Origin: Sphingomonas panacis
Lineage (GTDB): Bacteria > Pseudomonadota > Alphaproteobacteria > Sphingomonadales > Sphingomonadaceae
Direction: 5' to 3'
Length of the DNA stretch: 64,000 nt
Assembly: GCF_001717955.1 (NCBI RefSeq)
Contig: NZ_CP014168.1
Location: forward strand, 4,867,501 to 4,931,500
In this document: positions 10,897 to 20,712 of the stretch, one piece after another
Layout: each line of letters starts with the position of its first letter
Numbering within the stretch: position 1 is the stretch's first letter
Program-made: the position numbers and the translations under genes
Notes under the pieces: model-generated
The model's input: only the letters and a program-made list of their open reading frames with translations
Database searches by the model: none
Told to the model about the DNA's origin: nothing

Positions 10897-11592
10897 ATGA
10901 CAGGCGTTATGTCACGCGTCCGGCAGCTCGCACGCCGAGCCGGATTGTTGCCGCGCGATTACGCATCGGCCGCGTTCGGCGTGCCGCGGCGCTGGTCGAA
11001 TGCGGAGTTGCGCCGTTTCGCACCTTTGTTCGGAGGCGCTGCCGTCAATGTCAGCGCATGGGAAGATCGCGACAAGGAGGGCGACTTCTACCGAAACTAT
11101 TTCCGTTCGGCCTCGTCGTGGAGCATCACCAACTTCGGGACCGAGCAGGGAACACTCCAGGGCGCGGACAACGAAATATTCCTCGATCTGGAAGCAGCGT
11201 TACCGGCCGATCTCTCGCGGAAGTTCGCCACCGTCTTCAATCACACGACGCTGGAACACATTTGGGACTTCAGGCGCGCGTTCCGCAACCTCTGCGCGAT
11301 GTCGTCCGACATCGTCATTATCGTCCTGCCGTGGTTGCAACCGCAGCACGCCGATTATGGCGATTACTGGCGGTTCTCGCCGCAATCGACCATCCGCCTG
11401 TTCGAAGAAGAGGGCTTCGAGCCGCTATATCTCTCGTGGACGCAGGAACCCAACGCAGCGGTCTACATCTTCGCGATCGCGTCGCGGCAACCCGGCAAAT
11501 GGCACACGCACTTTCCGGCGCGCCCGGCGGGATCATCCGATCCGCACTTCCTGCTGACGACCGAACGTGCCGCCGGGTCGCGCGTGTTCTAA
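10897..11592 (+). CDS. SAM-dependent methyltransferase-like protein, degenerate N-terminus
   Basis: 231 residues. The C-terminal half matches class I methyltransferases of the Methyltransf_11/12 type: FNHTTLEHIWDFRRAFRNL (motif IV/post-IV region), IVIIVLPWLQPQH and YGDYWRFSP with a following EEEGFEPLYL strand. The N-terminal half has no GxGxG SAM-binding loop where one is expected (GGAAVNVSAWEDRD instead), so cofactor binding is doubtful. ATG 10897 follows GGGGAGGAAG at good spacing; the frame open to 10693 is not used. Substrate unknown. It stands alone on the plus strand between adk and the two-component system, inside the ribosomal cluster. Confidence 0.75.
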   Translation: MTGVMSRVRQLARRAGLLPRDYASAAFGVPRRWSNAELRRFAPLFGGAAVNVSAWEDRDKEGDFYRNYFRSASSWSITNFGTEQGTLQGADNEIFLDLEAALPADLSRKFATVFNHTTLEHIWDFRRAFRNLCAMSSDIVIIVLPWLQPQHADYGDYWRFSPQSTIRLFEEEGFEPLYLSWTQEPNAAVYIFAIASRQPGKWHTHFPARPAGSSDPHFLLTTERAAGSRVF

Positions 11593-11620
11593 ACACGCGG
11601 CGAAGGGCTGCGCTCGACCG

Positions 11621-12268
11621 TTACCGGTCGAGCACGTCCGCGACCTGCGCGCTCACCTCGTCGATATCGGCCATGCCATCGACCTTGGCGACGATACCGC
11701 GCGCTTCGTAAAGCGGCAAGATTGGCAGCGTCTTGGCGCGATATTCGGCCATGCGGGTGCGCACCGTCTCTTCATTGTCGTCGGGGCGGCGCTTGAACTC
11801 GGTCGAGCCACACACATCGCAGACGCCAGCCACTGCGGGCTGTTTGAAATGATCGTGATAGCCCGCACCGCACTTGGCACAGGTGTAGCGCCCGACAATC
11901 CGCTCGACGAGCGCATCCTCGTTCACGTCGAGTTCGATCACCGTGTCGAGCTTGCGACCGTGTTGGGCGAGGATCGCGTCGAGCGACTCAGCCTGCGCGG
12001 CGGTGCGCGGATAGCCGTCGAAGATCGTGCCCTGTTCGGGCGAAAGCGTTCCGAGTTTGTCGTCTATCAGCGCCGAAACGATTTCGTCGGAGACGAGCGC
12101 GCCCGAATCCATCACTGCCGCGACCTGATGGCCAAGCGGCGTGTCGGCCTTGCGCGCGGCGCGGAGCATGTCGCCGGTCGACAATTGCACCATCCCGCGC
12201 GTCGTCTCAAGCCGGCTCGCCTGCGTGCCCTTGCCCGCTCCCGGCGGGCCAAGCAGAATGATGTTCAC
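11621..12268 (-). CDS. adk: Adenylate kinase
   Basis: 215 residues. Interconverts ATP + AMP with 2 ADP. P-loop GPPGAGKGTQ at the N-terminus, AMP-binding STGDMLRAA and DGYPRT, and a long LID with four cysteines (CAKC and CDVC) indicating a zinc-type LID. MNIILLGPPGAGKG is the canonical start. It is 33 bp downstream of secY, as in many spc operons. Confidence 0.97.
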   Translation of the reverse strand: MNIILLGPPGAGKGTQASRLETTRGMVQLSTGDMLRAARKADTPLGHQVAAVMDSGALVSDEIVSALIDDKLGTLSPEQGTIFDGYPRTAAQAESLDAILAQHGRKLDTVIELDVNEDALVERIVGRYTCAKCGAGYHDHFKQPAVAGVCDVCGSTEFKRRPDDNEETVRTRMAEYRAKTLPILPLYEARGIVAKVDGMADIDEVSAQVADVLDR

Positions 12269-12301
12269 GACTGTCCGTCCCCTGTTGTGTACCCGTCCCG
12301 C

Positions 12302-13666
12302 TTAGCGCAGGCGGCCGCCCTTCAGCTTCGATTTCTTGATTAGATCGCCATATTGATGCGCGAGCAAGTGGCTCTGGATCTGAGTCACCGTATCCATCGT
12401 CACGTTGACGACGATCAACAGGCTGGTTCCGCCGAGATAGAAGGGAATCTGGAGCATCGACACCAGCTCTTCGGGCAGCAGGCAGATGATCGCCAGATAG
12501 CCCGCGCCGATCACGGTGATTCGCGTCAGCACGTAATCGAAATAGATCTCGGTGTTCTTGCCGGGCCGGATGCCGGGGATGAAACCGCCGTAGCGCTTCA
12601 GATTGTCCGCCGTCTCCTCGGGGTTGAACACAACCGCGGTATAGAAGAACGAGAAGAAGATGATGCCCGCGCCGTAGAGCAGCATGTACACCGGCGAGCC
12701 GTGCTGCAGGTACTGGTTGAGCGTCAGGATGACGTCGCTCCACCAGCTATTGCTCTCAACCCGCTTGCCGGCGAACTGCATGATCGTCAGCGGCATCAGC
12801 AGCAGCGACGAGGCGAAGATCGGCGGGATCACGCCGGCGGTGTTGATCTTGAGCGGCAGATGGCTGCGGTCGGCCTGCATGCCGCGCTGGGTCTGGCGCT
12901 TGGGGTACTGGATCAGGATGCGGCGCTGTGCGCGCTCCATGAAGCAGATGAACAACACCAGGGCGACCACCGCGACGATGATGCCGACGATGCGGAAGCC
13001 ATCGAGATTGCCCGAACGGCCGCCTTCGAACAGATTGTACAGCGTGGTCGGCAGGTTGGCGACGATGCCGGCCATGATGATGAGTGACATGCCGTTGCCG
13101 ATGCCGCGGCTGGTGATCTGCTCGCCGATCCACATCAGGAACATCGTGCCGCCGATCAGCGAGATGACCGCGGCGACGCGGAACATCATGCCGGGATCGA
13201 CCACGGCCTGCACGCCCTGGTTGGCGCCGAGCGTTTCCAGACCGACCGCGATGAAATAGCCCTGCACCGCCGTCAGCGCGACCGTGCCGTAGCGCGTGTA
13301 CTGGTTGAGCCGCTTGCGCCCGCTCTCGCCTTCCTTCTTGATCGCCGCCAGCGTCGGTGACAGCGAGGTGGCGAGCTGAATCACGATCGAGGCGGTGATG
13401 TAGGGCATCACGCCGAGCGCGGTCAGACTCATCCGCTTGAGCGAGCCGCCTGAAAACGCGTTGAAGAAATCGAGCACGCCGCCGCTCGTCGACTGCGAGA
13501 GCTGGCTAAGCGCGGTCGGATCGATGCCGGGCAGCGGCACATAGCTGAGCAGCCGGAAAACGATCAGCGCGCCGATCGTGAACCAAAGGCGCTTCTTGAG
13601 ATCTGTCGCCTGTGCGAACTTCGACAGGCTGATGCTGGATGCCATCTGGTCGGCTGCGGATGCCAT
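12302..13666 (-). CDS. secY: Preprotein translocase channel subunit SecY
   Basis: 454 residues, integral inner-membrane protein with ten predicted TM helices; core of the Sec translocon. Recognisable stretches are FRLLSYVPLPGIDPTAL before the plug helix, GIGNGMSLIIMAGI after TM4, and the cytoplasmic loop RRILIQYPKRQTQRG. It starts at MASAADQMASSISLSKFAQA. It lies between rplO and adk. Confidence 0.98.
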   Translation of the reverse strand: MASAADQMASSISLSKFAQATDLKKRLWFTIGALIVFRLLSYVPLPGIDPTALSQLSQSTSGGVLDFFNAFSGGSLKRMSLTALGVMPYITASIVIQLATSLSPTLAAIKKEGESGRKRLNQYTRYGTVALTAVQGYFIAVGLETLGANQGVQAVVDPGMMFRVAAVISLIGGTMFLMWIGEQITSRGIGNGMSLIIMAGIVANLPTTLYNLFEGGRSGNLDGFRIVGIIVAVVALVLFICFMERAQRRILIQYPKRQTQRGMQADRSHLPLKINTAGVIPPIFASSLLLMPLTIMQFAGKRVESNSWWSDVILTLNQYLQHGSPVYMLLYGAGIIFFSFFYTAVVFNPEETADNLKRYGGFIPGIRPGKNTEIYFDYVLTRITVIGAGYLAIICLLPEELVSMLQIPFYLGGTSLLIVVNVTMDTVTQIQSHLLAHQYGDLIKKSKLKGGRLR

Positions 13667-13835
13667 GCTGGAAATCGTCCCGAACTACGGTCTAGGAAAC
13701 AAAAGCGGCGGAAAGCGTTTAACCGCCCCGCCGCTCATATAGTCATGCGTTTGGGGTTGCCTAGCGCCATTGTGGTCGGGAGCGTTCCCGCGCCACGTTC
13801 GCCCCGCCGCGTTTGTCCGCGACGGGGCATTAAGA

Positions 13836-14396
13836 TCACGCGTTGGCGGCGATCTTGGCGGCCTTGTCGGCCTTGCGCTCGCGGTACTTGACGCCCTTCT
13901 TGGCAGCGGCCTTCTCGGCAGCCGGAACGACCGTAATCACCGAAACCGAACCACCAGCCTTCTCGACCGCTTCGATCGCGCCCTTCGACGCACCGGCAAC
14001 GGTGAAGGTCAGCGGCGAGGTCAGTTCGCCCTTGCCGAGCAGACGGACGCCGTCCTTGCCACCGCGCGCCAGGCCAGCGGCCTTGAGCGACTCGTGATCG
14101 AGCGACGCATCGGCAGCGATCTTGCCGGCATCGACCGCCTTCTGGATCGCACCGAGGTTCACCTCGGCATAGTCCTTGGCGAAGATGTTGTTGAAGCCAC
14201 GCTTCGGCAGACGCATGTGGAGCGGCATCTGGCCGCCTTCGAAGCCGGCGATGCTGACGCCTTCGCGGCTCTTCTGGCCCTTCTGGCCACGTCCTGCGGT
14301 CTTGCCCTTGCCGGAACCGATACCACGGCCGACACGCATCTTGGACTTACGGGCGCCCGCGTTGTCGCGGATTTCGTTCAACTTCATGGAATGCAC
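13836..14396 (-). CDS. rplO: 50S ribosomal protein L15
   Basis: 186 residues. Early assembly protein of the large subunit. The Gly/Arg/Lys-rich N-terminal extension ([20 protein letters not shown]) threads into 23S r[23 protein letters not shown] is diagnostic. The C-terminus carries an Ala/Lys-rich tail of about 25 residues beyond the compact domain, so the protein is longer than E. coli L15 (144). Confidence 0.97.
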   Translation of the reverse strand: MHSMKLNEIRDNAGARKSKMRVGRGIGSGKGKTAGRGQKGQKSREGVSIAGFEGGQMPLHMRLPKRGFNNIFAKDYAEVNLGAIQKAVDAGKIAADASLDHESLKAAGLARGGKDGVRLLGKGELTSPLTFTVAGASKGAIEAVEKAGGSVSVITVVPAAEKAAAKKGVKYRERKADKAAKIAANA

Positions 14397-14560
14397 TCGC
14401 TTTCGCTTTTGTCGCGCTGATGGAATGGAAGGCGGAGCGTCTAGCGAGACGTTCCGCCTTTGTCACGCTGATTCTGGGCGGCGAAGAGTCTCGCCGCGCC
14501 ACATAGAAAAGGCCGCCACGCGCGTGACGGCCCTTCCCTATTGCAGATGTCGAACGAAGC

Positions 14561-14737
14561 TTACGCTTCGATCTTCACCATATGCGCGACCTTGCGGATC
14601 ATGCCCCGAACCTCGGGGGTGTCTTCCAGCTCGCGCGTCTTGTGCATCTTGTTGAGGCCGAGGCCGATCAGCGTCGCGCGCTGATCCTTCTCGCGGCGGA
14701 TCGGCGACCCGGTCTGCGTGATCTTGATGGTTGCCAT
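14561..14737 (-). CDS. rpmD: 50S ribosomal protein L30
   Basis: 58 residues, read directly from the sequence. It begins [20 protein letters not shown] and continues [19 protein letters not shown], the conserved L30 pattern, ending AHMVKIEA. It lies 6 bp after the rpsE stop and 164 bp before rplO, the normal place in the spc operon. Confidence 0.97.
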   Translation of the reverse strand: MATIKITQTGSPIRREKDQRATLIGLGLNKMHKTRELEDTPEVRGMIRKVAHMVKIEA

Positions 14738-14743
14738 CGTGTC

Positions 14744-15487
14744 TTACTCCACCACAGCCGCGGCATCAGCCTCGGCGGTCTGTGAACCGCCACGGCCCAG
14801 CAGATCGGCGATCTTCTTGCCACGACGCTGCGCGACTGCCTTGGGGCTGGTCTGCGAGGTCAGCGCCTCGAAGGTCGCGCGGATCATGTTGTACGGATTG
14901 GACGTGCCGACCGACTTCGTCACCACGTCGGCAACCCCGAGCGATTCGAAGACGGCGCGCATCGGGCCACCCGCGATGATGCCGGTGCCCTGCGGCGCCG
15001 AGCGCAGCGTGACGAGACCGGCACCGAAGTGACCATTGCCGTCATGATGCAGCGTGCGGCCTTCCTTCAGGGGAACGCGGACCATTGCCTTCTTGGCAGC
15101 AGCCGTTGCCTTCGAGATGGCCTCCGGCACTTCGCGTGCCTTGCCATGACCGAAGCCGACCCGGCCCTTGCCGTCACCCACGACGACGAGTGCCGCGAAG
15201 CCGAAGCGCTTGCCGCCCTTCACCGTCTTCGAGACGCGGTTGATGTGAACCAGCTTCTCGATCAGCTCTTCGCCGCCGTCGTCAGCGCCACCGGGGCCAC
15301 CACGGCCACGATTGTCGCGACCGCCGCGATTGTCGCGACCGCCACGGTTGTTGCCGCCGCCCGGAGGGCCGCCGCGACCACGGCCGCCACGCGGACCACG
15401 GTTCTGATTCGGACTCTGCGGCGCCTCGGCGGTGCCGGCCTCAGCCGGAGCGCCTTCCTGCGACTGGATATCGTTGGTGTCGGCCAT
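14744..15487 (-). CDS. rpsE: 30S ribosomal protein S5 with RG-rich N-terminal extension
   Basis: 247 residues against about 167 in E. coli. The conserved S5 domain starts at about residue 73 ([20 protein letters not shown], then [21 protein letters not shown]) and is complete; S5 shapes the mRNA entry site and decoding fidelity. The first 72 residues are low-complexity: an acidic Ala/Glu stretch and then [17 protein letters not shown] and tandem GGRDNR units, resembling eukaryotic RGG boxes. The ATG at 15487 directly follows rplR (2-bp gap), and the extension is in frame with no good later ATG, so the tail is probably translated. Confidence 0.96.
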   Translation of the reverse strand: MADTNDIQSQEGAPAEAGTAEAPQSPNQNRGPRGGRGRGGPPGGGNNRGGRDNRGGRDNRGRGGPGGADDGGEELIEKLVHINRVSKTVKGGKRFGFAALVVVGDGKGRVGFGHGKAREVPEAISKATAAAKKAMVRVPLKEGRTLHHDGNGHFGAGLVTLRSAPQGTGIIAGGPMRAVFESLGVADVVTKSVGTSNPYNMIRATFEALTSQTSPKAVAQRRGKKIADLLGRGGSQTAEADAAAVVE

Positions 15488-15489
15488 TC

Positions 15490-15849
15490 TTAAAACTCCA
15501 ATCCGGCTTCACGCGCGGCAGTCGCCAGCGCCTTGACGCGACCGTGGAACAGGAAGCCGCCGCGATCGAACACGACCTGCGTCACGCCAGCGGCCTTCGC
15601 CGCCTCGGCGAGCCGCGTGCCGACCGCCGTCGCCGCGTCGATGTTGGCGCCGGACGTGCCGCGCACGTCCTTCTCCAATGTCGAGGCCGAAGCGATGGTG
15701 CGGCCTGCCGCATCGTCGATCACCTGAGCGTAGATGTGCTTGCCCGAGCGATGCACCGAAAGGCGCGGCCGGCCTCCGCTGCGCGCACGAAGCGAGGAAC
15801 GGTTGCGGCGGCGCCGCTTCTCGAAGAGAGACATACCCTTGGTCGACAT
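15490..15849 (-). CDS. rplR: 50S ribosomal protein L18
   Basis: 119 residues. Binds 5S rRNA with L5. [17 protein letters not shown] and the C-terminal [18 protein letters not shown]...REAGLEF are diagnostic. The start codon overlaps the last base of the rplF stop, and rpsE follows after 2 bp. Confidence 0.97.
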   Translation of the reverse strand: MSTKGMSLFEKRRRRNRSSLRARSGGRPRLSVHRSGKHIYAQVIDDAAGRTIASASTLEKDVRGTSGANIDAATAVGTRLAEAAKAAGVTQVVFDRGGFLFHGRVKALATAAREAGLEF

Positions 15850-16382
15850 TACTTCTTTTTCCCTTCCTTGCGGAAGATGAACTCGCCGTCGTACTTGATG
15901 CCCTTGCCCTTGTACGGCTCGGGCTTACGCCAGCGACGGACCTCTGCGGCGAGCTGGCCGACCTTCTGCTTGTCGGCACCCGAAATCTCGACCGTCGTGT
16001 TGTCGGGGGTCTTGACCTCAAGACCTTCCGGCACGTCGATGTTGACGTCGTGGCTGTAGCCGAGCTTCAGGTTGAGCACCTTGCCCTGCGCGGCGGCGCG
16101 GTAGCCCACGCCGTTGATCAGCAGCTTCTTGGTGAAGCCCGTCGTCACGCCGGTGACGAGGTTCTGAACCATCGTGCGCTGCATGCCCCAGAAAGCACGC
16201 GCCGCCTTGCTGGCGTTGGCCGGCTGCACCGAGATGCCGCCGTCCTCGAGCGTGTAGGTGATCTCTTCACGAAGCGCGAGGTGGAGGGTGCCCTTCGGTC
16301 CCTTCACGTTGAGCTTGCCGCCGTCGATCGTCGCGGTGACACCGCTTGGGATCGCGACCGGCTTCTTACCGATGCGGCTCAT
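15849..16382 (-). CDS. rplF: 50S ribosomal protein L6
   Basis: 177 residues. Sits near the factor-binding site at the base of the L7/L12 stalk. [15 protein letters not shown] at the start and [19 protein letters not shown] at the C-terminus are the classical L6 signatures. It overlaps both neighbours by one base. Confidence 0.98.
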   Translation of the reverse strand: MSRIGKKPVAIPSGVTATIDGGKLNVKGPKGTLHLALREEITYTLEDGGISVQPANASKAARAFWGMQRTMVQNLVTGVTTGFTKKLLINGVGYRAAAQGKVLNLKLGYSHDVNIDVPEGLEVKTPDNTTVEISGADKQKVGQLAAEVRRWRKPEPYKGKGIKYDGEFIFRKEGKKK

Positions 16383-16777
16383 CAGAATACCTCCGCCAGC
16401 ACTTCGCCACCGACGTTCTGCTCACGCGCTTCCGCGTCAGACAGAACACCCTTCGGCGTCGAAACGATCGTGATGCCAAGGCCGTTCATGACCCGCGGCA
16501 GTTCGGTCGAACCCGAATAGACGCGGCGGCCCGGCTTGGAGACGCGCGCGACATGCTTGATCGCGGGCTGACCCTCGAAATATTTCAGCTCGATGCGGAT
16601 GCCGGCTGCAGGGCCCATCTGCTCTTCGCTGTAGCCACGGATGTAGCCTTCGCGCTGGAGCACGTCGAGCACGCGGACACGCAGCTTGGAGCCCGGCGTC
16701 AGAACCGAGTCCTTGCGCGCGCGCTGGCCGTTGCGGATGCGGGTGAGCATATCACCCAGGGGATCGGTCAATGCCAT
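16382..16777 (-). CDS. rpsH: 30S ribosomal protein S8
   Basis: 131 residues. Central-domain 16S rRNA binder, and in enterobacteria the translational repressor of the spc operon. [18 protein letters not shown] start; [19 protein letters not shown] and [20 protein letters not shown] are conserved. Whether it autoregulates here is not visible from sequence. Confidence 0.98.
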   Translation of the reverse strand: MALTDPLGDMLTRIRNGQRARKDSVLTPGSKLRVRVLDVLQREGYIRGYSEEQMGPAAGIRIELKYFEGQPAIKHVARVSKPGRRVYSGSTELPRVMNGLGITIVSTPKGVLSDAEAREQNVGGEVLAEVF

Positions 16778-16787
16778 CTCGTGATCC

Positions 16788-17093
16788 TTACCAGCTCGAC
16801 TTCGTGACGCCCGGGATCATGCCCTTGTTGGCCAGATCGCGAAGCTGCACGCGGCAGAGGCGGAACTTGCGGTAGTAAGCGCGGGGACGACCCGTCAGCT
16901 CGCACCGGTTGCGAATGCGCGTCGGATTGCCGTTGCGCGGAATCTCGGCCATCTTCAGGCGCGCGATCATGCGCTCGCCATCATCGAGCGTCGTGTCGGC
17001 GGCGATCGCCTTCAGCTTCGAATAGCGGCCGGCGTACTTCTTCACGAGCAGCTTGCGACGCTCGTTCTTGTTGATCGAACTCAGCTTTGCCAT
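16788..17093 (-). CDS. rpsN: 30S ribosomal protein S14 (zinc-independent type)
   Basis: 101 residues starting [20 protein letters not shown]. The long form without the CxxC-x(n)-CxxC ribbon; only two Cys remain ([11 protein letters not shown] and [10 protein letters not shown]), so it does not need zinc. The frame is open to 17126, but that ATG lies within rplE; ATG 17093 is 1 bp past the rplE stop. Confidence 0.97.
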   Translation of the reverse strand: MAKLSSINKNERRKLLVKKYAGRYSKLKAIAADTTLDDGERMIARLKMAEIPRNGNPTRIRNRCELTGRPRAYYRKFRLCRVQLRDLANKGMIPGVTKSSW

Positions 17094-17094
17094 C

Positions 17095-17676
17095 TTATGC
17101 CGCCTTCTTTTCTGCGTCGGCTTCAATCGGGAACGGGAAACCGAACAGGCGAAGCAGCTCGCGCGCCTCGTCGTCGGTTTTCGCGGTCGTCGCGACGATC
17201 ACGTCCATGCCACGGATCTGATCGACCTGGTCGTAGCTGATTTCCGGGAAGATCAACTGCTCCTTCAGGCCGCAGGCATAGTTGCCGCGTCCGTCGAAGC
17301 TCTTGTCGTTCAGTCCGCGGAAATCGCGGACGCGCGGCAGCGCGATCGTGATGAAGCGATCGAGGAATTCGTACATGCGCTCGCGACGCAGCGTGACCTT
17401 CACGCCGATCGGCATGCCTTCACGCAGCTTGAACTGCGCGATCGACTTCTTCGCCTTGGTGACGACGGGCTTCTGGCCAGCGATCAGCTCCATTTCGGTA
17501 GCCGCCTTGTCGACCTTCTTCTTGTCCTGCGTCGCTTCGCCAACGCCCATGTTCAGGACGATCTTGTCGATGCGCGGAACTTCCATCGCGTTCTTGTAAC
17601 CGAACTTCTCGGTCATCGCCTTGACGATCTTCTCGTCGTAGAGGCCCTTCATCCGGGGCTTATAGGCATCAGCCAC
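17095..17676 (-). CDS. rplE: 50S ribosomal protein L5
   Basis: 193 residues. 5S rRNA binder of the central protuberance. [36 protein letters not shown] and [17 protein letters not shown] are conserved. It overlaps rplX by 8 bp. A short C-terminal extension (EADAEKKAA) goes beyond the E. coli protein. Confidence 0.98.
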   Translation of the reverse strand: MADAYKPRMKGLYDEKIVKAMTEKFGYKNAMEVPRIDKIVLNMGVGEATQDKKKVDKAATEMELIAGQKPVVTKAKKSIAQFKLREGMPIGVKVTLRRERMYEFLDRFITIALPRVRDFRGLNDKSFDGRGNYACGLKEQLIFPEISYDQVDQIRGMDVIVATTAKTDDEARELLRLFGFPFPIEADAEKKAA

Positions 17677-17986
17677 TGATCTTCTCCCCGGTCTTGACCG
17701 CGACGCGGACCTTCTTGCCGTCCTGCATCTCGAAACGGACGCGCGTCGGCTTGCCGTCGGCGGTCACGTGCGCGACGTTCGACGCATCGAGCGGCGCTTC
17801 CGAGCGCTTCAGGCCACCCTGGGGGTCGCCCTGGGTCGGCTTGGTGTGGCGGACGTGGACGTTGATGCCCGACACGACGACCTTGCCGTCCTTCGGGAAC
17901 GCCTGGGTAACTTCGCCGGTGCGGCCCTTGTCCTTGCCGGACAGGACGATCACGCGGTCACCCTTCTTGATCTTGGCGGCGGCCAT
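17669..17986 (-). CDS. rplX: 50S ribosomal protein L24
   Basis: 105 residues. Early-binding large-subunit assembly initiator with a KOW motif ([20 protein letters not shown] at residues 5-24). ATG 17986 shares one base with the rplN stop (TAATG). The frame open to 18295 belongs to the shadow of rplN and is not used. Confidence 0.97.
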   Translation of the reverse strand: MAAAKIKKGDRVIVLSGKDKGRTGEVTQAFPKDGKVVVSGINVHVRHTKPTQGDPQGGLKRSEAPLDASNVAHVTADGKPTRVRFEMQDGKKVRVAVKTGEKISG

Positions 17987-18354
17987 TACAGCACCTCCGG
18001 TGCGAGCGAGATGATCTTCATGTGCTTCTTGCCGCGCAGTTCGCGCACGACCGGGCCAAAGATACGGGTACCGATCGGCTCCTCGTTCTTGTTGACCAGC
18101 ACCGCGGCGTTGCCGTCGAAGCGGATCACCGAACCGTCTGCGCGGCGAATGTCCTTCGCGGTGCGCACGATGACGGCACGATGCACGTCGCCCTTCTTGA
18201 CACGGCCGCGCGGTGCGGCCTCCTTCACGCTGACGACGATGATGTCGCCCACGCCTGCAACCCGACGCTTGGAACCCCCAAGCACCTTGATGCACATAAC
18301 CCGCTTCGCGCCGCTGTTGTCAGCGACCTCGAGATTGGACTGCATCTGGATCAT
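17986..18354 (-). CDS. rplN: 50S ribosomal protein L14
   Basis: 122 residues. Contacts 16S helix 44 in an intersubunit bridge. [20 protein letters not shown] start and the [21 protein letters not shown]-terminal region are characteristic. The first gene after a 59-bp gap from rpsQ. Confidence 0.98.
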   Translation of the reverse strand: MIQMQSNLEVADNSGAKRVMCIKVLGGSKRRVAGVGDIIVVSVKEAAPRGRVKKGDVHRAVIVRTAKDIRRADGSVIRFDGNAAVLVNKNEEPIGTRIFGPVVRELRGKKHMKIISLAPEVL

Positions 18355-18413
18355 TGATCCGCTTCCTTCTCATCTGGGGCCGATTCCGACCGGACCCCGC
18401 CTAAAAGTGACGC

Positions 18414-18686
18414 TTACGCGTCGACGTCGACCCGCTCCGGCGTCGCATGGGTGTTAACCCGATCGATCACCTTCCAGGTCTTGAGCCGGGAGATCGGCGC
18501 GGTCTCTTCGATCCGCACGGTTTCACCCTGCTTGTACTCGTTCGCCTCGTCATGGGCGTGATACTTCTTCGAACGGCGGATGATCTTGCCGTAGAGCGCG
18601 TGCTTGACCTTGCGCTCCACGTTCACGACCACCGTCTTGTCGCCCTTGTCCGAGACGATCAGCCCCGTCAGCACGCGCTTCGGCAT
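18414..18686 (-). CDS. rpsQ: 30S ribosomal protein S17
   Basis: 90 residues. Primary 16S binder with an OB fold. [20 protein letters not shown] start; [21 protein letters not shown] carries the conserved loop. ATG 18686 is 10 bp past rpmC; the frame open to 18758 lies inside rpmC and is rejected. Confidence 0.97.
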   Translation of the reverse strand: MPKRVLTGLIVSDKGDKTVVVNVERKVKHALYGKIIRRSKKYHAHDEANEYKQGETVRIEETAPISRLKTWKVIDRVNTHATPERVDVDA

Positions 18687-18696
18687 GTCTAAATCC

Positions 18697-18903
18697 TTAC
18701 TTGGCAGCCGCGTCGCGCGAGCGAGCGGTCTGCAGCGTCTTGATACGGGCGATGTCACGGCGGACTTCGCGAACCCGGCTCGGCTTTTCGAGCTGGTTGG
18801 TCGCCGCCTGGAAACGGAGGTTGAACGCCTCGCGCTTCAGGTTGCCGAGTTCCTCGGACAACTGGTCCTCAGACTTCGCCTTCAAATCGTCGATCCGTGC
18901 CAT
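18697..18903 (-). CDS. rpmC: 50S ribosomal protein L29
   Basis: 68 residues, two long helices at the exit tunnel that help dock SRP and trigger factor. [20 protein letters not shown] start and [20 protein letters not shown] are typical. ATG 18903 is 1 bp past the rplP stop. Confidence 0.97.
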   Translation of the reverse strand: MARIDDLKAKSEDQLSEELGNLKREAFNLRFQAATNQLEKPSRVREVRRDIARIKTLQTARSRDAAAK

Positions 18904-18904
18904 C

Positions 18905-19339
18905 TTACACGACTCCCAGATGCGAGGTGTCGCCAAGACGGGCGACGACCTTAACCTTGATCGGCAGCTTCATCGCCGCGCGGCTGAACGCCACTGCCGC
19001 GATATCGCCGGGCACGCCGTCCAGTTCGAACAGGATGCGGCCGGGCTTGACCCGCGCCGCCCAGAATTCCGGCGAACCCTTGCCCGAGCCCATGCGGACT
19101 TCGGCAGGCTTGCCCGAGACCGGAACGTCCGGGAACACGCGGATCCACAAACGCCCCTGGCGCTTGATGTGACGCGTGATCGCGCGGCGGGCCGCCTCGA
19201 TCTGACGGGCGGTGAGCCGGTCCGGCTCCATCGCCTTCAGGCCGTAAGACCCGAAGTTGAGCGTGGTGCCACCCTTGGCGTCGCCGTGGATGCGGCCCTT
19301 GAAGGCCTTGCGGAACTTGGTCTTTTTCGGTTGCAGCAT
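18905..19339 (-). CDS. rplP: 50S ribosomal protein L16
   Basis: 144 residues. Lines the A-site tRNA path. [17 protein letters not shown] start; [20 protein letters not shown] and [19 protein letters not shown] include the Arg region that is hydroxylated in E. coli. It is 10 bp after rpsC. Confidence 0.98.
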   Translation of the reverse strand: MLQPKKTKFRKAFKGRIHGDAKGGTTLNFGSYGLKAMEPDRLTARQIEAARRAITRHIKRQGRLWIRVFPDVPVSGKPAEVRMGSGKGSPEFWAARVKPGRILFELDGVPGDIAAVAFSRAAMKLPIKVKVVARLGDTSHLGVV

Positions 19340-19349
19340 GATTCAGTCC

Positions 19350-20057
19350 TTAGCGACGGTCGTCGCGCGCCGGGCGCACGCCGGAGGTCTGAGCCTCCAT
19401 CATGATGCGCTCCTGCGCGAGCGGGTCGTGGCCGAGGATCTCACCCTTGAAGATCCAGACCTTGACGCCGCACACGCCGTAGGCGGTGTGCGCCTGCGCT
19501 TCGGCATAATCCACGTTCGCACGCAGCGTATGAAGCGGTACCCGGCCCTCGCGATACCATTCGGTCCGCGCGATCTCGGCGCCGCCGAGACGGCCACCGC
19601 AGTTGATCCGGATACCCTCGGCGCCGAGCCGCATCGCCGACTGAACCGCACGCTTCATGGCGCGGCGGAAAGCGATACGACGCTCGAGCTGATCGGCGAT
19701 GCCCTGCGCGACGAGCTTCGAATCGACTTCCGGCTTGCGGATCTCGACGATGTTCAGCGACACGTCCGACGTGGTCATCGCGCCGAGCTTCTTGCGAAGC
19801 TTCTCGATGTCCGCACCCTTCTTGCCGATGATGACACCCGGACGGGCGGCATAGATCGACACGCGGCACAGCTTGGCGGGACGCTCGATCACCACCTTGG
19901 AGATCGCCGCCTGCGGCAGCGTCTTCATGATGTACTGGCGCATCCGCAGATCTTCGAGGAGCAGACGACCGTAATCGGCGCCCTCCGCGTACCAGCGGCT
20001 GTCCCAGGTGCGGTTGATCTGCAGGCGCAGACCGATCGGGTTCGATTTCTGACCCAT
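19350..20057 (-). CDS. rpsC: 30S ribosomal protein S3
   Basis: 235 residues. Part of the mRNA entry channel with helicase activity. [20 protein letters not shown] start; a KH domain with [17 protein letters not shown] (about 62-78); [20 protein letters not shown] in the C-terminal domain. One base overlaps rplV. Confidence 0.98.
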   Translation of the reverse strand: MGQKSNPIGLRLQINRTWDSRWYAEGADYGRLLLEDLRMRQYIMKTLPQAAISKVVIERPAKLCRVSIYAARPGVIIGKKGADIEKLRKKLGAMTTSDVSLNIVEIRKPEVDSKLVAQGIADQLERRIAFRRAMKRAVQSAMRLGAEGIRINCGGRLGGAEIARTEWYREGRVPLHTLRANVDYAEAQAHTAYGVCGVKVWIFKGEILGHDPLAQERIMMEAQTSGVRPARDDRR

Positions 20058-20434
20058 TATGCTTCTTCCTGCTCGCGCACGACGATGCGCAGACGGCTGA
20101 ACGGCTTGAGGATGCGGGTCGACTTGCCGCGGCCGCGCGTGGCGAACCGCTTCATCACGATCGACTTGCCAACCGAAGCCTCGTGAACGACGAGCGCGTC
20201 GACATCGAGGTTATGGTTGTTCTCGGCGTTGGCGATGGCCGAAGCCAGCACCTTGCGCGCGTCGACGGCCATGCCCTTGGTCGAGAACTGCAGGATGTTC
20301 ATCGCATCGCCGACCTTCTTGCCGCGAATGAGCGCGGCGACGAGGCCGAGCTTCTGCGCGGAGCCGCGGATCTGCGTACCGACCGAGAGAGCTTCCTTCT
20401 CACCGACCTTGCGGGGGGATTTCGGCTTCGACAT
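20057..20434 (-). CDS. rplV: 50S ribosomal protein L22
   Basis: 125 residues. Its beta-hairpin lines the exit tunnel (macrolide region). [20 protein letters not shown] and the tip [19 protein letters not shown] are conserved. The N-terminal 15 residues are a basic extension relative to E. coli L22 (110). It overlaps rpsS by one base. Confidence 0.97.
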   Translation of the reverse strand: MSKPKSPRKVGEKEALSVGTQIRGSAQKLGLVAALIRGKKVGDAMNILQFSTKGMAVDARKVLASAIANAENNHNLDVDALVVHEASVGKSIVMKRFATRGRGKSTRILKPFSRLRIVVREQEEA

Positions 20435-20709
20435 CAGCGCTTGCCCTTCTTGTCCGCGGCATGGCCGGGGAAATAGCGCGTCGGCGCGAACTCGCCGAGC
20501 TTCATGCCCACCATGTCCTCGTTGACGGAGACCGGCACGAACTTGCGGCCATTATAGACGCTGAACGTGAGGCCGACGAATTGCGGCAGGATCGTCGAGC
20601 GGCGCGACCAGGTCTTGATCGCACCACGCGCATTGGTTTCCTGCGCGGTTTCTGCCTTCTTAAGCAGGTGAAGGTCCACGAAAGGACCCTTCCAAACGGA
20701 ACGAGCCAT
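20434..20709 (-). CDS. rpsS: 30S ribosomal protein S19
   Basis: 91 residues. Head protein pairing with S13. [20 protein letters not shown] start; [20 protein letters not shown] and [19 protein letters not shown] are diagnostic. It is 3 bp after rplB. Confidence 0.98.
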   Translation of the reverse strand: MARSVWKGPFVDLHLLKKAETAQETNARGAIKTWSRRSTILPQFVGLTFSVYNGRKFVPVSVNEDMVGMKLGEFAPTRYFPGHAADKKGKR

Positions 20710-20712
20710 CGT

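Noticed and set aside
15300-15420. Repeats in the rpsE 5' region as a possible CRISPR or VNTR locus
   Set aside because: The repeats encode RG/GRDNR units in frame with S5 and lack spacers; they are coding low-complexity sequence.
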